A stretch of 64,000 nt of DNA from Comamonas halotolerans (GTDB lineage Bacteria > Pseudomonadota > Gammaproteobacteria > Burkholderiales > Burkholderiaceae_C). The stretch is from the NCBI RefSeq assembly GCF_030162935.1, contig NZ_JASAUZ010000045.1, positions 186,001 through 250,000 on the forward strand. The letters are read 5' to 3'. The translations under genes and the position numbers were made by a program. Under the pieces are notes generated by a model. The model saw only the letters and a list, made by a program, of their open reading frames with translations, searched no databases and was not told the DNA's origin. Shown in pieces: positions 1-9,013 of the stretch (the first letter of the stretch is position 1; every line of letters starts with the position of its first letter).

Positions 1-1999
1 CATAAATACCCAGACCGAGTGTCAGCTTCTGCATGGGTTTGTAACTGGTCCACAGACTGAAGCTGTGCTTGGGCGTGTTGGCAAAAGGCTGGCCGTTGGC
101 AACATTGCCTGCGCCCATGTCTTTTTGCTCGCTATCCATGTAGGTGTAGCCACCAAACACATTCCAGCCCGCAGTGATCTGGCCGCTGAAGCCCAGCTCC
201 ACACCGTTGACCACCTTGTTGCCACCCATATAGGTCAAGCCGTTTTCGGTGATGCGCACATTGGAGACTTCGTTGCGAAACAGTGCTGCGTTGAGCGCCA
301 GCTTGTTGTTCAGCAGATCCCACTTGGTGCCCAGTTCGATGGAGCGAGTCTTCTCTGGCTTGAGATCGGCCAGAACATCGGTATTGATGACCAGATCTTC
401 ATTGCCATTGCCCAGGCTGGAGCCGCCGGGGCGAGAGGAAGTGCCAATGCTGGCGTAGATGCTGCCGTTGCTGGCAGGCTTGTACACGATGCCCAACTGG
501 TAGTTGTACAAGGTGTCGCTGCGGCTGAGATCATAAGCGGGGGCCGGATTGCGTCCGGTGCTGGCAGGTCCGGAGGTTTTGATGCGGTAGTGGTCCACAC
601 GCAATCCTGCGTTGAGCAACCATTGCTCGTTGAATTTGAGCGTATCGAAGCCATACAAGGCGATGGTGTCGATCTGGTTGCGGGTGGCTTGGTCGGGCAG
701 TTTGTACGCAAAGTCCCAAGGCTCGTTGCCATTGGGATTGTTGAGTGATGCGCACCAGGTGCCGATGGCAGTGCAGGTGCCGCCACTTTGCACGGCGGCA
801 GAGCGAACATCCGACTTTTCCTTGGACAGTTCCAAGCCGATGGCATAGCTGTGGCTCACCGTGCCAGTTTGCGCCTTGCCGATGAATTCGGAGACGTTCT
901 GCAAAGTGGTGACTTCGGCCTGGCGTGCATTTCCACGGCGCCATACATAGCCGTTGGCCACATTTCCCTTGCTGTCGTCAGGCTGTGTCCAGAGGTAGTC
1001 CTGTTCCGACTTGCTGTAGCGCAGGCTGTTGCGGAACTTGTTGTTTTCCGTGAACTTGTGCTCAACCGAGGCAGTGAACAGATCGCTTTCTTCTTTTTCA
1101 AAGTCGCGCTTGGTCAGTCCGTACCAGTTGTCGCGGCTGTTGCCGTACGTGGGGCGTACTTTGCTGCCTCCAGGCAATTTGGCCATGGCGGTGTTGCTCA
1201 GTGCGTAAGGCACGCCGCCATCCGGAATATTGTCGGTCTTCAGGTGTTGCCATGACAGTGTGACTTCTGTGGGTGTCCCCATGCCAAATGTCACAGTAGG
1301 AGCAATGCCCCAGCGCTTGTTCTCAGGCCCTTTGCGGCCTGCTACATCGGCGTCGTGGGCCATGGCATTCAAGCGAAAACCGGTGGTTTCGTTGAACTTG
1401 CGGTTCAGATCCAGAGTGGCGCGCTTGTAGCTGTCTGTGCCCAGGCCCACATCGCCAGCGATGAAGTTGTCGTTCTTGGCTTTTTTGGTGGTCAAGTTGA
1501 TTGACCCACCTGCACCGCCACGGCCTGCATAGGCCGAATCAGCGCCTTTGATCACTTCCACCGATTCCAGGTTGAAGGCTTCGCGGCTGCCGGCTGCGAT
1601 ATCACGCATACCATCCACAAATGTGCTGCTTTGCGCATCTGCACCGCGGATAAAAGGTTGGTCGCCGCTTGGGTTGCCGCCCTCGCCATTACCGAAAGTG
1701 ATGCCCGGTGTCGCCTTGAGTGCTTCTTGCAGGCTGGTGGCACCTGTTTGCTGAAGCAATTCCTGGTTGATGACCTGTACGGTCTTGGGTGTATCCAGCA
1801 GCGGGGCAGTGAATTTGGCGGAGGGTGCTTCATCGACCTTGACAGATGCGGCGGCACTGTCCTGGACGGTCACGGTAGACAAGGTGGCGTCTTGCGCAAA
1901 AGCGGACGCACCCACCACGCACAGACCTGTGGCCAAAGCCAGTTGAGTCAGCTCGCAGTGCAGTCCCGCCTTGTTAGATGTTTTTGTGGCGTTGGGCAT
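1..1999 (-). CDS. TonB-dependent siderophore receptor (C-terminus beyond window)
   Basis: Outer-membrane ferric-siderophore receptor, powered by TonB-ExbBD. The frame is open from an ATG at 1999-1997 through the left edge (666 codons seen). The N-terminus reads MPNATKTSNKAG, followed by a hydrophobic stretch ending in SAFAQ, a likely signal peptidase I site. A TonB-box-like STVTVQ follows, then a plug domain with TPKTVQVINQELL, RGADAQSS, VDGMRD and VEVIKGADSAYAGRGGAGG. The last codons before the edge (SLWTSYKPMQKLTLGLGIY) look like barrel strands. The plug resembles Fiu/catecholate-type receptors, but the ligand cannot be told from sequence. A candidate Fur box lies 55-73 bp upstream of the start codon. 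The gene is incomplete only because the window ends. Confidence 0.93.
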   Translation of the reverse strand, partial: MPNATKTSNKAGLHCELTQLALATGLCVVGASAFAQDATLSTVTVQDSAAASVKVDEAPSAKFTAPLLDTPKTVQVINQELLQQTGATSLQEALKATPGITFGNGEGGNPSGDQPFIRGADAQSSTFVDGMRDIAAGSREAFNLESVEVIKGADSAYAGRGGAGGSINLTTKKAKNDNFIAGDVGLGTDSYKRATLDLNRKFNETTGFRLNAMAHDADVAGRKGPENKRWGIAPTVTFGMGTPTEVTLSWQHLKTDNIPDGGVPYALSNTAMAKLPGGSKVRPTYGNSRDNWYGLTKRDFEKEESDLFTASVEHKFTENNKFRNSLRYSKSEQDYLWTQPDDSKGNVANGYVWRRGNARQAEVTTLQNVSEFIGKAQTGTVSHSYAIGLELSKEKSDVRSAAVQSGGTCTAIGTWCASLNNPNGNEPWDFAYKLPDQATRNQIDTIALYGFDTLKFNEQWLLNAGLRVDHYRIKTSGPASTGRNPAPAYDLSRSDTLYNYQLGIVYKPASNGSIYASIGTSSRPGGSSLGNGNEDLVINTDVLADLKPEKTRSIELGTKWDLLNNKLALNAALFRNEVSNVRITENGLTYMGGNKVVNGVELGFSGQITAGWNVFGGYTYMDSEQKDMGAGNVANGQPFANTPKHSFSLWTSYKPMQKLTLGLGIY

Positions 2000-2053
2000 G
2001 GGGAATTTGAAGTTGGTGCCTCTTGATTTTGAGGTGTATCAATTCTATGTTTG

Positions 2054-2072
2054 ACTGAGAACAATTCTTTTT
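2054..2072 (-). promoter_or_regulatory. Candidate Fur box of the siderophore receptor
   Basis: The 19-mer is centred on the palindrome AGAACAATTCT (2058-2068) inside TGAGAACAATTCTTTT. This is close to the GAGAATnATTCTC core of Fur boxes in pseudomonads and betaproteobacteria. It lies in the AT-rich region directly upstream of the receptor gene, where a Fur-Fe2+ repressor would act. The assignment rests on motif resemblance and context only. Confidence 0.5.
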
Positions 2073-2219
2073 AACTTTTTTGTTGTTACTCCAATGCGTT
2101 GCCTTGGCGCAACGAATCGGAGGTCTTGAATTCTGGGCGTGCAGCCTCATATGCCTGCCTGTGCCAGCCTGCTGGCTTTGCATAATTGGTGTTTACGTAA
2201 GACTGCAAAAGATAGAACG

Positions 2220-4166
2220 ATGAGCAAACAGACCCATTCTTTCCAAGCCGAAGTTGCCCAGCTGCTGCATTTGGTGACCCATTCGCTGTACTCCAATCCG
2301 GAGATCTTTGTGCGCGAGCTGGTCTCCAATGCTTCGGATGCGTGCGACAAGCTGCGTTTTGAAGCGTTGAACGACAGCAGCCTCTACGGGGATCAGCCCA
2401 ACCTGGAAGTGCGGATCTCGTTCGATCCAGATGCCAAGACCATCACCATTGCCGATACCGGTATTGGCATGAGCCAGCAAGAAGCCATTGATAACCTGGG
2501 CACGATCGCCAAGAGCGGCACCAAGGCTTTTATGGACAAGCTCTCGGGTGACCAAAAGAGCGATGCGCAACTGATTGGTCAGTTTGGTGTGGGCTTTTAC
2601 TCCGGCTACATCGTGGCTGACAAGATCACCGTCGAGACCCGTCGCGCTGGTCTGCCTGCCAGCGAGGGCGTGCGCTGGGTGAGCGGCGGCACGGGCGAGT
2701 TCGAGGTGGAGCAAATCGAGCGTGCCGAGCGCGGCACCAGCATCACCTTGCACCTGCGCGAAGATGCGCACGACTTTTTGAACGGCTGGAAGCTCAAACA
2801 GCTGATTACCAAGTACTCCGACCACATCAGCCTGCCTATCCTGATGGAAAAGGAAGAGTGGAAAGAAGGTGAAAACGATCAGCCCGGCGCGATGGTCAAG
2901 ACGGGCGAATGGGAAACCGTCAACAAGGCCAGCGCCTTGTGGACCCGCGCCAAGAAGGACGTGACCGAGGAACAGTACAAAGAGTTCTACAAGGCCATCA
3001 GCCACGACTATGACGATCCGCTGACCTGGAGCCACAACCGCGTTGAAGGCAACACGGAGTACACGCAACTGCTGTACATCCCGGCCAAGGCACCGTTTGA
3101 TCTGTACCACCGTGAAAAGAAGGCCGGTGTGAAGCTGTACGTCAAGCGCGTCTTCATCATGGACGATGCTGAAGCCTTGCTGCCGGGTTATCTGCGCTTT
3201 GTGAAGGGGGTGATCGATTCTTCCGATCTGCCACTGAACGTCAGCCGTGAACTGCTGCAGGAAAGCCGTGATGTGAAGCTGATCCGTGACGGTTCGGTCA
3301 AGCGTGTGCTGGGCATGCTGGAAGATCTGGCCAAGCACGACAAGCATGAGGTCCAAGAGGGTGCGGATGGCGTGACCGATGTGGTGGATGCCGATGACAA
3401 GGCCAAGGAAGGCAAGTACAGCAAGTTCTACGCCGAGTTTGGCGCGGTGCTCAAGGAAGGTCTGGGCGAAGACTTTGCCAACAAGGAGCGCATTTCCAAA
3501 CTGCTGCGCTTTGCCTCCACGCAAAGCGACACCACCAGCGTTTCGCTGGCTGACTACAAGGCACGCATGAAGGACGGCCAGGAGGCCATCTACTACATCA
3601 CCGCCGAAACCTTGGCTGCCGCCAAGAACAGCCCGCAGCTGGAAGTGTTCAAGAAAAAGGGCATTGAAGTTCTGCTGATGACGGACCGTGTGGACGAGTG
3701 GGCGCTGAACTATCTGACACACTTTGATGGCACGCCGCTGCAATCGGTAGCCAAGGGTGCTGTGGATCTGGGCAAGCTGCAGGATGAAGCCGAGAAAAAG
3801 GCCGCCGAGGAAGCGGCTGAAGCCTTCAAGCCTGTGCTGGCCAAGCTGAAAGAAGCGCTCAAGGACAAAGCCGAAGACGTGCGCGTGACCACCCGCCTGG
3901 TGGACTCCCCTGCATGCCTGGTGGTCACTGAAGACGGGATGAGCGCGCAGCTGGCACGCATGCTCAAGCAGGCCGGCCAGAAAGCGCCAGAGAGCAAGCC
4001 AGTGCTGGAAGTGAACCCCGAGCATGCCTTGGTCAAAAAGCTTGATGGCAGTGTTCATTTTCACGATCTGGCGCACATCTTGTTTGACCAGGCATTGCTG
4101 GCAGAAGGCGGGATTCCTGAAGACCCGGCCAGCTATGTCAAGCGTGTGAACGCGCTGCTGGTCTAG
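2220..4166 (+). CDS. htpG: Molecular chaperone HtpG (Hsp90)
   Basis: Cytosolic ATP-dependent Hsp90 chaperone, 648 aa (E. coli 624). The GHKL ATPase motifs are clear: [12 protein letters not shown] with catalytic Glu33 and Asn37, DTGIGM near 79-84, and GQFGVGF at 120-126. The middle domain contains NVSRELLQ. The C-terminal part has the expected dimerisation region and ends in VNALLV without an MEEVD tail, as in bacteria. An upstream in-frame ATG exists, but the start MSKQTHSF at 2220 aligns with family N-termini. An intrinsic terminator follows the stop, so it is probably transcribed alone. A long antisense open frame over this gene is a codon-bias shadow. Confidence 0.98.
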   Translation: MSKQTHSFQAEVAQLLHLVTHSLYSNPEIFVRELVSNASDACDKLRFEALNDSSLYGDQPNLEVRISFDPDAKTITIADTGIGMSQQEAIDNLGTIAKSGTKAFMDKLSGDQKSDAQLIGQFGVGFYSGYIVADKITVETRRAGLPASEGVRWVSGGTGEFEVEQIERAERGTSITLHLREDAHDFLNGWKLKQLITKYSDHISLPILMEKEEWKEGENDQPGAMVKTGEWETVNKASALWTRAKKDVTEEQYKEFYKAISHDYDDPLTWSHNRVEGNTEYTQLLYIPAKAPFDLYHREKKAGVKLYVKRVFIMDDAEALLPGYLRFVKGVIDSSDLPLNVSRELLQESRDVKLIRDGSVKRVLGMLEDLAKHDKHEVQEGADGVTDVVDADDKAKEGKYSKFYAEFGAVLKEGLGEDFANKERISKLLRFASTQSDTTSVSLADYKARMKDGQEAIYYITAETLAAAKNSPQLEVFKKKGIEVLLMTDRVDEWALNYLTHFDGTPLQSVAKGAVDLGKLQDEAEKKAAEEAAEAFKPVLAKLKEALKDKAEDVRVTTRLVDSPACLVVTEDGMSAQLARMLKQAGQKAPESKPVLEVNPEHALVKKLDGSVHFHDLAHILFDQALLAEGGIPEDPASYVKRVNALLV

Positions 4167-4188
4167 ACTCCAGCCGCTTTGAGTGCTG

Positions 4189-4223
4189 AAAGCCTTGGTA
4201 GTGAAAGCTGCCAAGGCTTTTTT
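4189..4223 (+). terminator. Intrinsic terminator of htpG
   Basis: Inverted repeat AAAGCCTTGG / CCAAGGCTTT (arms 4189-4198 and 4211-4220) with a 12-nt loop. The descending arm runs straight into a T-tract, 22 nt after the htpG stop codon. Confidence 0.85.
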
Positions 4224-4340
4224 ACATGCCCAAGATCGTTCCTCAGCTTGCACAATTGAAGTTGCTGCTGATTTCAAATTTTCTTCGAGACACAGGGCTG
4301 ATAGTAAAGCTGCGTGTGCAATTGGCAGGAACTGCGCACA

Positions 4341-4781
4341 ATGCATCTCATGAGAAAACTATTGCTGTCCATGTCACTGATGTTTTTACTGGCAGGCTGC
4401 GCAACCTCGGCAGGGGTCGGGGTTGGTGTACCTGTGGGGCCTTTCAGCATTGGAGTGGGTCTTGGCACAGGTGGCGTGTCTGCTGGTATTGGCACCGGCG
4501 TAGGCCCGGTAGGCGTGGGCGTGGGCGTCAATCAGCGGGGGCAGGTTACAGGCAATGCCGGGGTGGGTGCATCCACATCTGTGGGCGGTGCACGTGTGGG
4601 GGCAGGCGTTGGGACATCCACCGTGTTGCACGATCCGCAAACGTCTGCTGCACCACAGCAAAAGCTTGCGGTCCCTGCTTCCGGCAATACGACAGCCTCG
4701 ACGCCGGCTCCTGGTGCGATGCAGTGGCGGGATGCGCAAGGGAATCTCGTGCCAGAGTGTCGCGTGCGCGGAGGCTGTTAA
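4341..4781 (+). CDS. Gly/Val-rich lipoprotein of unknown function
   Basis: Predicted 146-aa lipoprotein. A short basic N-terminus (MHLMRKLL) and hydrophobic core end in the lipobox LLAGC, so Cys would be lipidated after signal peptidase II cleavage. The mature part starts with about 80 residues of alternating Gly and Val (for example VGVGVGVNQRG, VGASTSVGGARVGAGVG), then a Pro/Ala/Thr-rich spacer. It ends in MQWRDAQGNLVPECRVRGGC with two further Cys. The Gly-rich pattern recalls glycine-zipper surface lipoproteins, but I cannot assign a role. ATG codons at 4341 and 4350 are both possible starts; an AGGA about 10 nt upstream favours 4341. Confidence 0.7.
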   Translation: MHLMRKLLLSMSLMFLLAGCATSAGVGVGVPVGPFSIGVGLGTGGVSAGIGTGVGPVGVGVGVNQRGQVTGNAGVGASTSVGGARVGAGVGTSTVLHDPQTSAAPQQKLAVPASGNTTASTPAPGAMQWRDAQGNLVPECRVRGGC

Positions 4782-5037
4782 TCGTTTCACAAGGCTGAAC
4801 ACGAAGAAGCTATGTTGTGTTTGTGCTGTCTGAAAGGCGCTGAAAAGACCATAAGGTGTCAGATGCCGTGGGCCATCAGCTTGCGGCAGCCGCGCAGGCA
4901 TTGCGCACTGGTGTGATGCTCCTGCCGCATGAGCATCTGGAACACCAGCATGGAAATTGACGGGATGCCTCCCATCCGTGAAGATGAGATGTCAGCACAT
5001 CAACTAAACCGCGATATGGGTTAGGCGCAAGTAAGCG

Positions 5038-7836
5038 TCAAGCTTGCCTGGGACAATAAGTCTGGAGTTGAGCCACGCCAGCTTGAGCAGACTGGAAAAT
5101 TTGCTCTGCCAGTTCCATGGCTCGCTCGGAATCTGCGGCTTTCAGCGCACCAGACAATGCAGATGACAGGTGGCCGAGGCGCATCAATCCAAATGTAGCG
5201 GCAGTGCCAGTCAGCTTATGGACTTCTGCGCGCATGGCTGGCCAGTCGTGCTGAGATGCCAGTGCGAGAAGCCTGCTTGCACGCTGCAGGCTGTCATGCG
5301 TGAACTGAGTGATCAGCTGCTGAAGTTTGGCGCTATCAAACAGTTGCGCCAGCGCGTCGATGGCTGTCGCATCAAACTCTGGTGGCAAGGGTGCTGAGAG
5401 AGCGTTGTGGCCGCTGCTGGATAGTTCGAGTTGGGGGACATGGCCCAGCCACTGCTGCAGCACACGGTGTAAAGCGGATTCCAGCAAGGGTTTGCTCAAG
5501 TGGGCATTCATGCCAGCCAAGTGCATGTGCTCCACGTCTTGCACGGCGGTGTGAGCCGTCATGGCAATGATTGGGAGTATTTCAAATCCTGACAGCTGGC
5601 GTATAGCTTGAGTAGCACTGATTCCATCCATGTTCGGCATTTGGATGTCCATCAGAATACAGGCAAAAAAATCGGGACCTGAGGTCTGTAATTTCTCCAG
5701 TGCCTCGGCTCCGTCCTCCGCAGTTTCAGTCTGCAGTCCAAGGGCATGCAGCATGCCTTCGGCCACTGCACGATTCAGCGGGTTGTCGTCCACTACCAAA
5801 ATGCGCAGGCCCTGCCAGAGATCTGTGCTGATGTGAGCCTGTTGCTCCAGCGCATGTGTTTGTGGGCGCGGCACCGTAATGCGCGCTGGCTCGAGTATGG
5901 CGGTGAACCAGAAGGTGCTACCAAGTCCCAGGGTGCTGTGTACGCCGGCCGTACCGCCCATAAGTTGTGCCAGTGCGCGGGAGATGGTCAGTCCCAGACC
6001 TGTGCCGCCAAAGCGTCGTGTGATGGAGTTGTCAGCTTGCTGGAAGGCATCGAACAGGGTGGGTAGGCGATCGGCAGGGATTCCTGGGCCGGTGTCCTTC
6101 ACGCTGGCATGCAGCACGATGCGATGTAAGGTACTACTGGCGTCCAGACGCATGGCGATATGAATGCTGCCGCAGGTGGTGAACTTGATGGCGTTGTTGA
6201 CATAGTTCAGCAAAATTTGCGCAATGCGGTGCGGATCACCACGCAGACTGTCGGGCATTTCACGTGCCATCTTGTAGCTCAGTGACAGGCCTTTCTTGCT
6301 GGCTTCTTCCTGGCACATGCTGAGCACATCCTGCACCACATTCTCGAGACTGAAATCAGTGCTTTCCAGCTTGAGCTGTCCTGCGTCAATCTTCGAAAAG
6401 TCGAGGACTTCATTGACAATGCCGCGCAAGTGCTGACCTGCGCGCAAGATGTGATGGAGTTGTTCGCGTTGTGGTTGGGGCAGATCTGCTTTGAGCAGCA
6501 ATTGCGTCAAGCCCAGAATGGCATTGAGCGGTGTACGAATCTCATGGCTGATACTAGCCTGCAGCGTGGATTTTTCGATGGCACTTTGTTCTGCTTGCCG
6601 CTTTGCCTTTTCCAGAGCACGCGATTGCATCATCTCTTTGGTGACGTCCATCCATACACCATTGAAAATTATGCTGCCGTCACTTTCTTGATGCGGGTTG
6701 GCTCGGGTGTTGATCCATCGAGTCACGCCATCAAGCATCACGATGGAGACATCGAAATCCACTGGCTCCAATGTTTTTGCACTTTCCTTGAAGCAGTTTT
6801 CCGCCATCGAGGTTGCCTTTCGGTCATGGCGGGGAATCACTTGCACCGCTTTTTCGAGGCTGGCGCAGGTCTGGGGTGGCGCCCCCATCAGTTGGGTCCA
6901 CTGCGGGCTGACAAAGCGCAGGCTTAACGTGCCATCCGGTGACAGTTGCACTTGAAACACTGCGCCAGGCAATGCGCTGGTCATTTGCTGCAGCCGTTCA
7001 GTCCATAGAAGATTTTGGTGTTGCACGGCCAGCTCTCGCTCAACTCGTTCGGCCTCTTGCAAAGATTTCCCAAAGTTCTGAAGCTCACGCGCCATTGAGC
7101 CAATCTCATCGCCTCTTTCCTGATCACTAATCAGCGTGTCGTAATGATGCAGACTCATAAGTTGCATGCTGCCGATGAGACGGCTTATTGGGCGTGACAC
7201 GTGACGCAGCGCAATCCATGCCACACATGCAGAAATGAGCACCACGCTGAGCCAGCCCGCCAAAGTGGTGTGGTTGATGGTTTGTTGGGTATGCGCCTCC
7301 AAATTTTTTGACGCTGCTTCAAAGACTTTTTGAGCGTCGTTGTGCAGCGTATCGATTTCGACCTTCAGTTTTTTCAGAGCAGGCGTAAAACTCTGACTCA
7401 GCGCGAGCAGTGCGTCTTCGTCGCGCCAGCGCAGATGGCTGGTGATCACGCGCTGTCCGCCTGCAAACATATGGCGTGATTGGATCAGTACTTGATCCAG
7501 TTGAAAATCATGGTCAGGGAGCAGCGTATAGATCTGATCCAAATTGGCCTCAAAAGCTTTTTGCATTTGCGCCAGTTGCTCTTGCGTGAGATGCAATTGA
7601 TCTTCATATACGGTTGTCGGCACCATATGCACCAGAGCTGTGGTGTCACCTAGGTGCTGACGTACCAGGCCTAAACGATTGCCAAGGGTTGCCTGTTGTT
7701 CAAGCAACTTCTGATACTGCGACTCGATATGCTGTACATGCCATTTCGCATATAACGTGATCATTGCGAAAGCAAGACCCATGGTGGCCACCATGAGCAC
7801 GATCTTGGTCGTCAAGCTTAAAAGTGGCAGCTTCAT
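5038..7836 (-). CDS. Hybrid sensor histidine kinase with PAS, receiver and Hpt domains
   Basis: Membrane phosphorelay kinase of 932 aa, BarA/TorS-like architecture. TM1 is about 11-31 and TM2 about 191-210, enclosing a helical periplasmic sensor of about 160 residues. HAMP follows (211-262), then a PAS-like domain (about 283-400). HisKA has SISHEIRTPLNA with phospho-acceptor His431. HATPase_c has NYVNNAIKF (N-box), DTGPGI and GGTGLGL. The receiver (about 678-795) has VVDDN, Asp730 in LMDIQMPNMDG and Lys782. The Hpt domain has AEVHKLTGTAATFG with His873. All phosphotransfer residues are present. An OmpR-type regulator gene lies upstream on the same strand but 290 bp away, so pairing is plausible, not proven. 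Confidence 0.93.
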   Translation of the reverse strand: MKLPLLSLTTKIVLMVATMGLAFAMITLYAKWHVQHIESQYQKLLEQQATLGNRLGLVRQHLGDTTALVHMVPTTVYEDQLHLTQEQLAQMQKAFEANLDQIYTLLPDHDFQLDQVLIQSRHMFAGGQRVITSHLRWRDEDALLALSQSFTPALKKLKVEIDTLHNDAQKVFEAASKNLEAHTQQTINHTTLAGWLSVVLISACVAWIALRHVSRPISRLIGSMQLMSLHHYDTLISDQERGDEIGSMARELQNFGKSLQEAERVERELAVQHQNLLWTERLQQMTSALPGAVFQVQLSPDGTLSLRFVSPQWTQLMGAPPQTCASLEKAVQVIPRHDRKATSMAENCFKESAKTLEPVDFDVSIVMLDGVTRWINTRANPHQESDGSIIFNGVWMDVTKEMMQSRALEKAKRQAEQSAIEKSTLQASISHEIRTPLNAILGLTQLLLKADLPQPQREQLHHILRAGQHLRGIVNEVLDFSKIDAGQLKLESTDFSLENVVQDVLSMCQEEASKKGLSLSYKMAREMPDSLRGDPHRIAQILLNYVNNAIKFTTCGSIHIAMRLDASSTLHRIVLHASVKDTGPGIPADRLPTLFDAFQQADNSITRRFGGTGLGLTISRALAQLMGGTAGVHSTLGLGSTFWFTAILEPARITVPRPQTHALEQQAHISTDLWQGLRILVVDDNPLNRAVAEGMLHALGLQTETAEDGAEALEKLQTSGPDFFACILMDIQMPNMDGISATQAIRQLSGFEILPIIAMTAHTAVQDVEHMHLAGMNAHLSKPLLESALHRVLQQWLGHVPQLELSSSGHNALSAPLPPEFDATAIDALAQLFDSAKLQQLITQFTHDSLQRASRLLALASQHDWPAMRAEVHKLTGTAATFGLMRLGHLSSALSGALKAADSERAMELAEQIFQSAQAGVAQLQTYCPRQA

Positions 7837-8126
7837 GTTGTGCGATGGGTGCAGCAGTAAGGCTTGGAGTTAAGCGCAAGCAGACAATGAAAGCATACGG
7901 CTTTCCTTCTCAGAGTGCTGTAAAAAGGAAAGCGGGGTGGCAGGCTGGCACGAATTGGCAGTCATTGCGCAAAGCGCTTGCTCCGAGTACCGTTGCGCAG
8001 CAACTTAATGGGATGTGCCGACGCGCCGTGGTTGGCGCTTGGCAGGAAGAAACATACGCTGTGCGCGTTGCAGACCAAGCTCAGATGGAGTCAATGGTCT
8101 GCAGTGACCATGCACGTCGGCATTAT

Positions 8127-8849
8127 TTAAGTTGGCGTGGTGATTTTTTCGGGAGCAGGCAAAATTTCCATACGGTAGCCCAAGCCATAAATAGCGCTCA
8201 ACTGATAGATTTGGCCTGAACCGTGGAATTGGCCGAGTTGCAGCTTGGTGCGCAGGCGCGAGGCATGGGTGTCCAGCGTACGCGATGGTGTAGGAGTGAT
8301 GTTCCCCCACACGGACTCGGTCAGATGGTTGCGAGAGAGTAAGCGGCCACAATTTTGAAACAAGAACTCAGCCAACTCGTATTCGCGATGCTTGAGCTCA
8401 ATGGGTGTGTTGTGCAGGTATACCGTGCGAGCAATCGGATCAAGCCGGTAAGGCTCGAACTCCAGTCGCATGGCGGTCACATCGGGATATGCACGGCGCA
8501 TCAGTGCATGTACGCGTGCCATGAGCTCCTGAACTCGTAGCGGTTTGATCATGAAGTCGTCTGCACCGGCACTGAATGCTGCCACGATGTCTTGTTCTTC
8601 ATGGCGCTGGCTGGCAAACAGGATGGGTAGTTTGCTACCGCCTGCATCGCGCAAAGCGCGCACGACTTCAATGCCGCTGAGGCCAGGCAGCAGCCAGTCT
8701 ACGATCAAGAGGTCAAAGCTTTCGCGGCGCATAGCGCGCAGCAAATCCTCCCCTGTCTCGAACAAAATAGTGGCATGCCCCATTTGGTGAATGGTGGCTT
8801 CTACCAGCTTCAAAAAAATCGGATCGTCGTCGAGAACAGCAATGCGCAT
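8127..8849 (-). CDS. OmpR-family DNA-binding response regulator
   Basis: 240-aa two-component regulator. The receiver domain (1-120) has the acidic pocket LDDD at 7-9, phospho-acceptor Asp51 in IVDWLLPGLSG, and Lys102 in MIKPL. The C-terminal winged-helix domain (about 130-230) reads YRLDPIARTVYLHNTPIELKH, then RNHLTESVWG and a wing ending in YGLGYRMEI. It lies upstream of the hybrid kinase gene on the same strand. A 10-bp-period direct repeat lies 43-61 bp upstream of its start and could be an autoregulatory site. The cognate kinase is not certain, because the hybrid kinase next door already carries its own receiver and Hpt. Confidence 0.93.
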   Translation of the reverse strand: MRIAVLDDDPIFLKLVEATIHQMGHATILFETGEDLLRAMRRESFDLLIVDWLLPGLSGIEVVRALRDAGGSKLPILFASQRHEEQDIVAAFSAGADDFMIKPLRVQELMARVHALMRRAYPDVTAMRLEFEPYRLDPIARTVYLHNTPIELKHREYELAEFLFQNCGRLLSRNHLTESVWGNITPTPSRTLDTHASRLRTKLQLGQFHGSGQIYQLSAIYGLGYRMEILPAPEKITTPT

Positions 8850-8891
8850 GGCAGTGTTGTAACAAAAAATTTCACATCGTGGTACTCATTC

Positions 8892-8910
8892 AATGCAAAC
8901 GAATGCAAAC
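8892..8910 (-). promoter_or_regulatory. Direct-repeat candidate binding site upstream of the OmpR-type regulator
   Basis: AATGCAAAC occurs twice (8892-8900 and 8902-8910) with a 10-bp period. OmpR/PhoB-family dimers bind direct repeats of about one helical turn. The position just upstream of the regulator gene, in a 164-bp AT-rich intergenic region, fits autoregulation. This is inference from spacing only. Confidence 0.35.
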
Positions 8911-9013
8911 CCGTTGCTTGCGCTTGTATCTATATGTAAATTAAAGCTTTTTTGATAATTTTATGTGACGAGTCAGAGCTGGATTGGAATTTTTGACAAG
9001 TAAGTCATTGCTT

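Noticed and set aside
65-748. 227-codon plus-strand frame at the left edge
   Set aside because: It lies antisense to the TonB receptor, whose minus-strand frame reads through cleanly with typical plug and barrel motifs.
2193-4346. 717-codon open frame antisense to htpG
   Set aside because: It mirrors a highly conserved gene, has no recognisable domain, and is the usual result of codon bias on the complementary strand.
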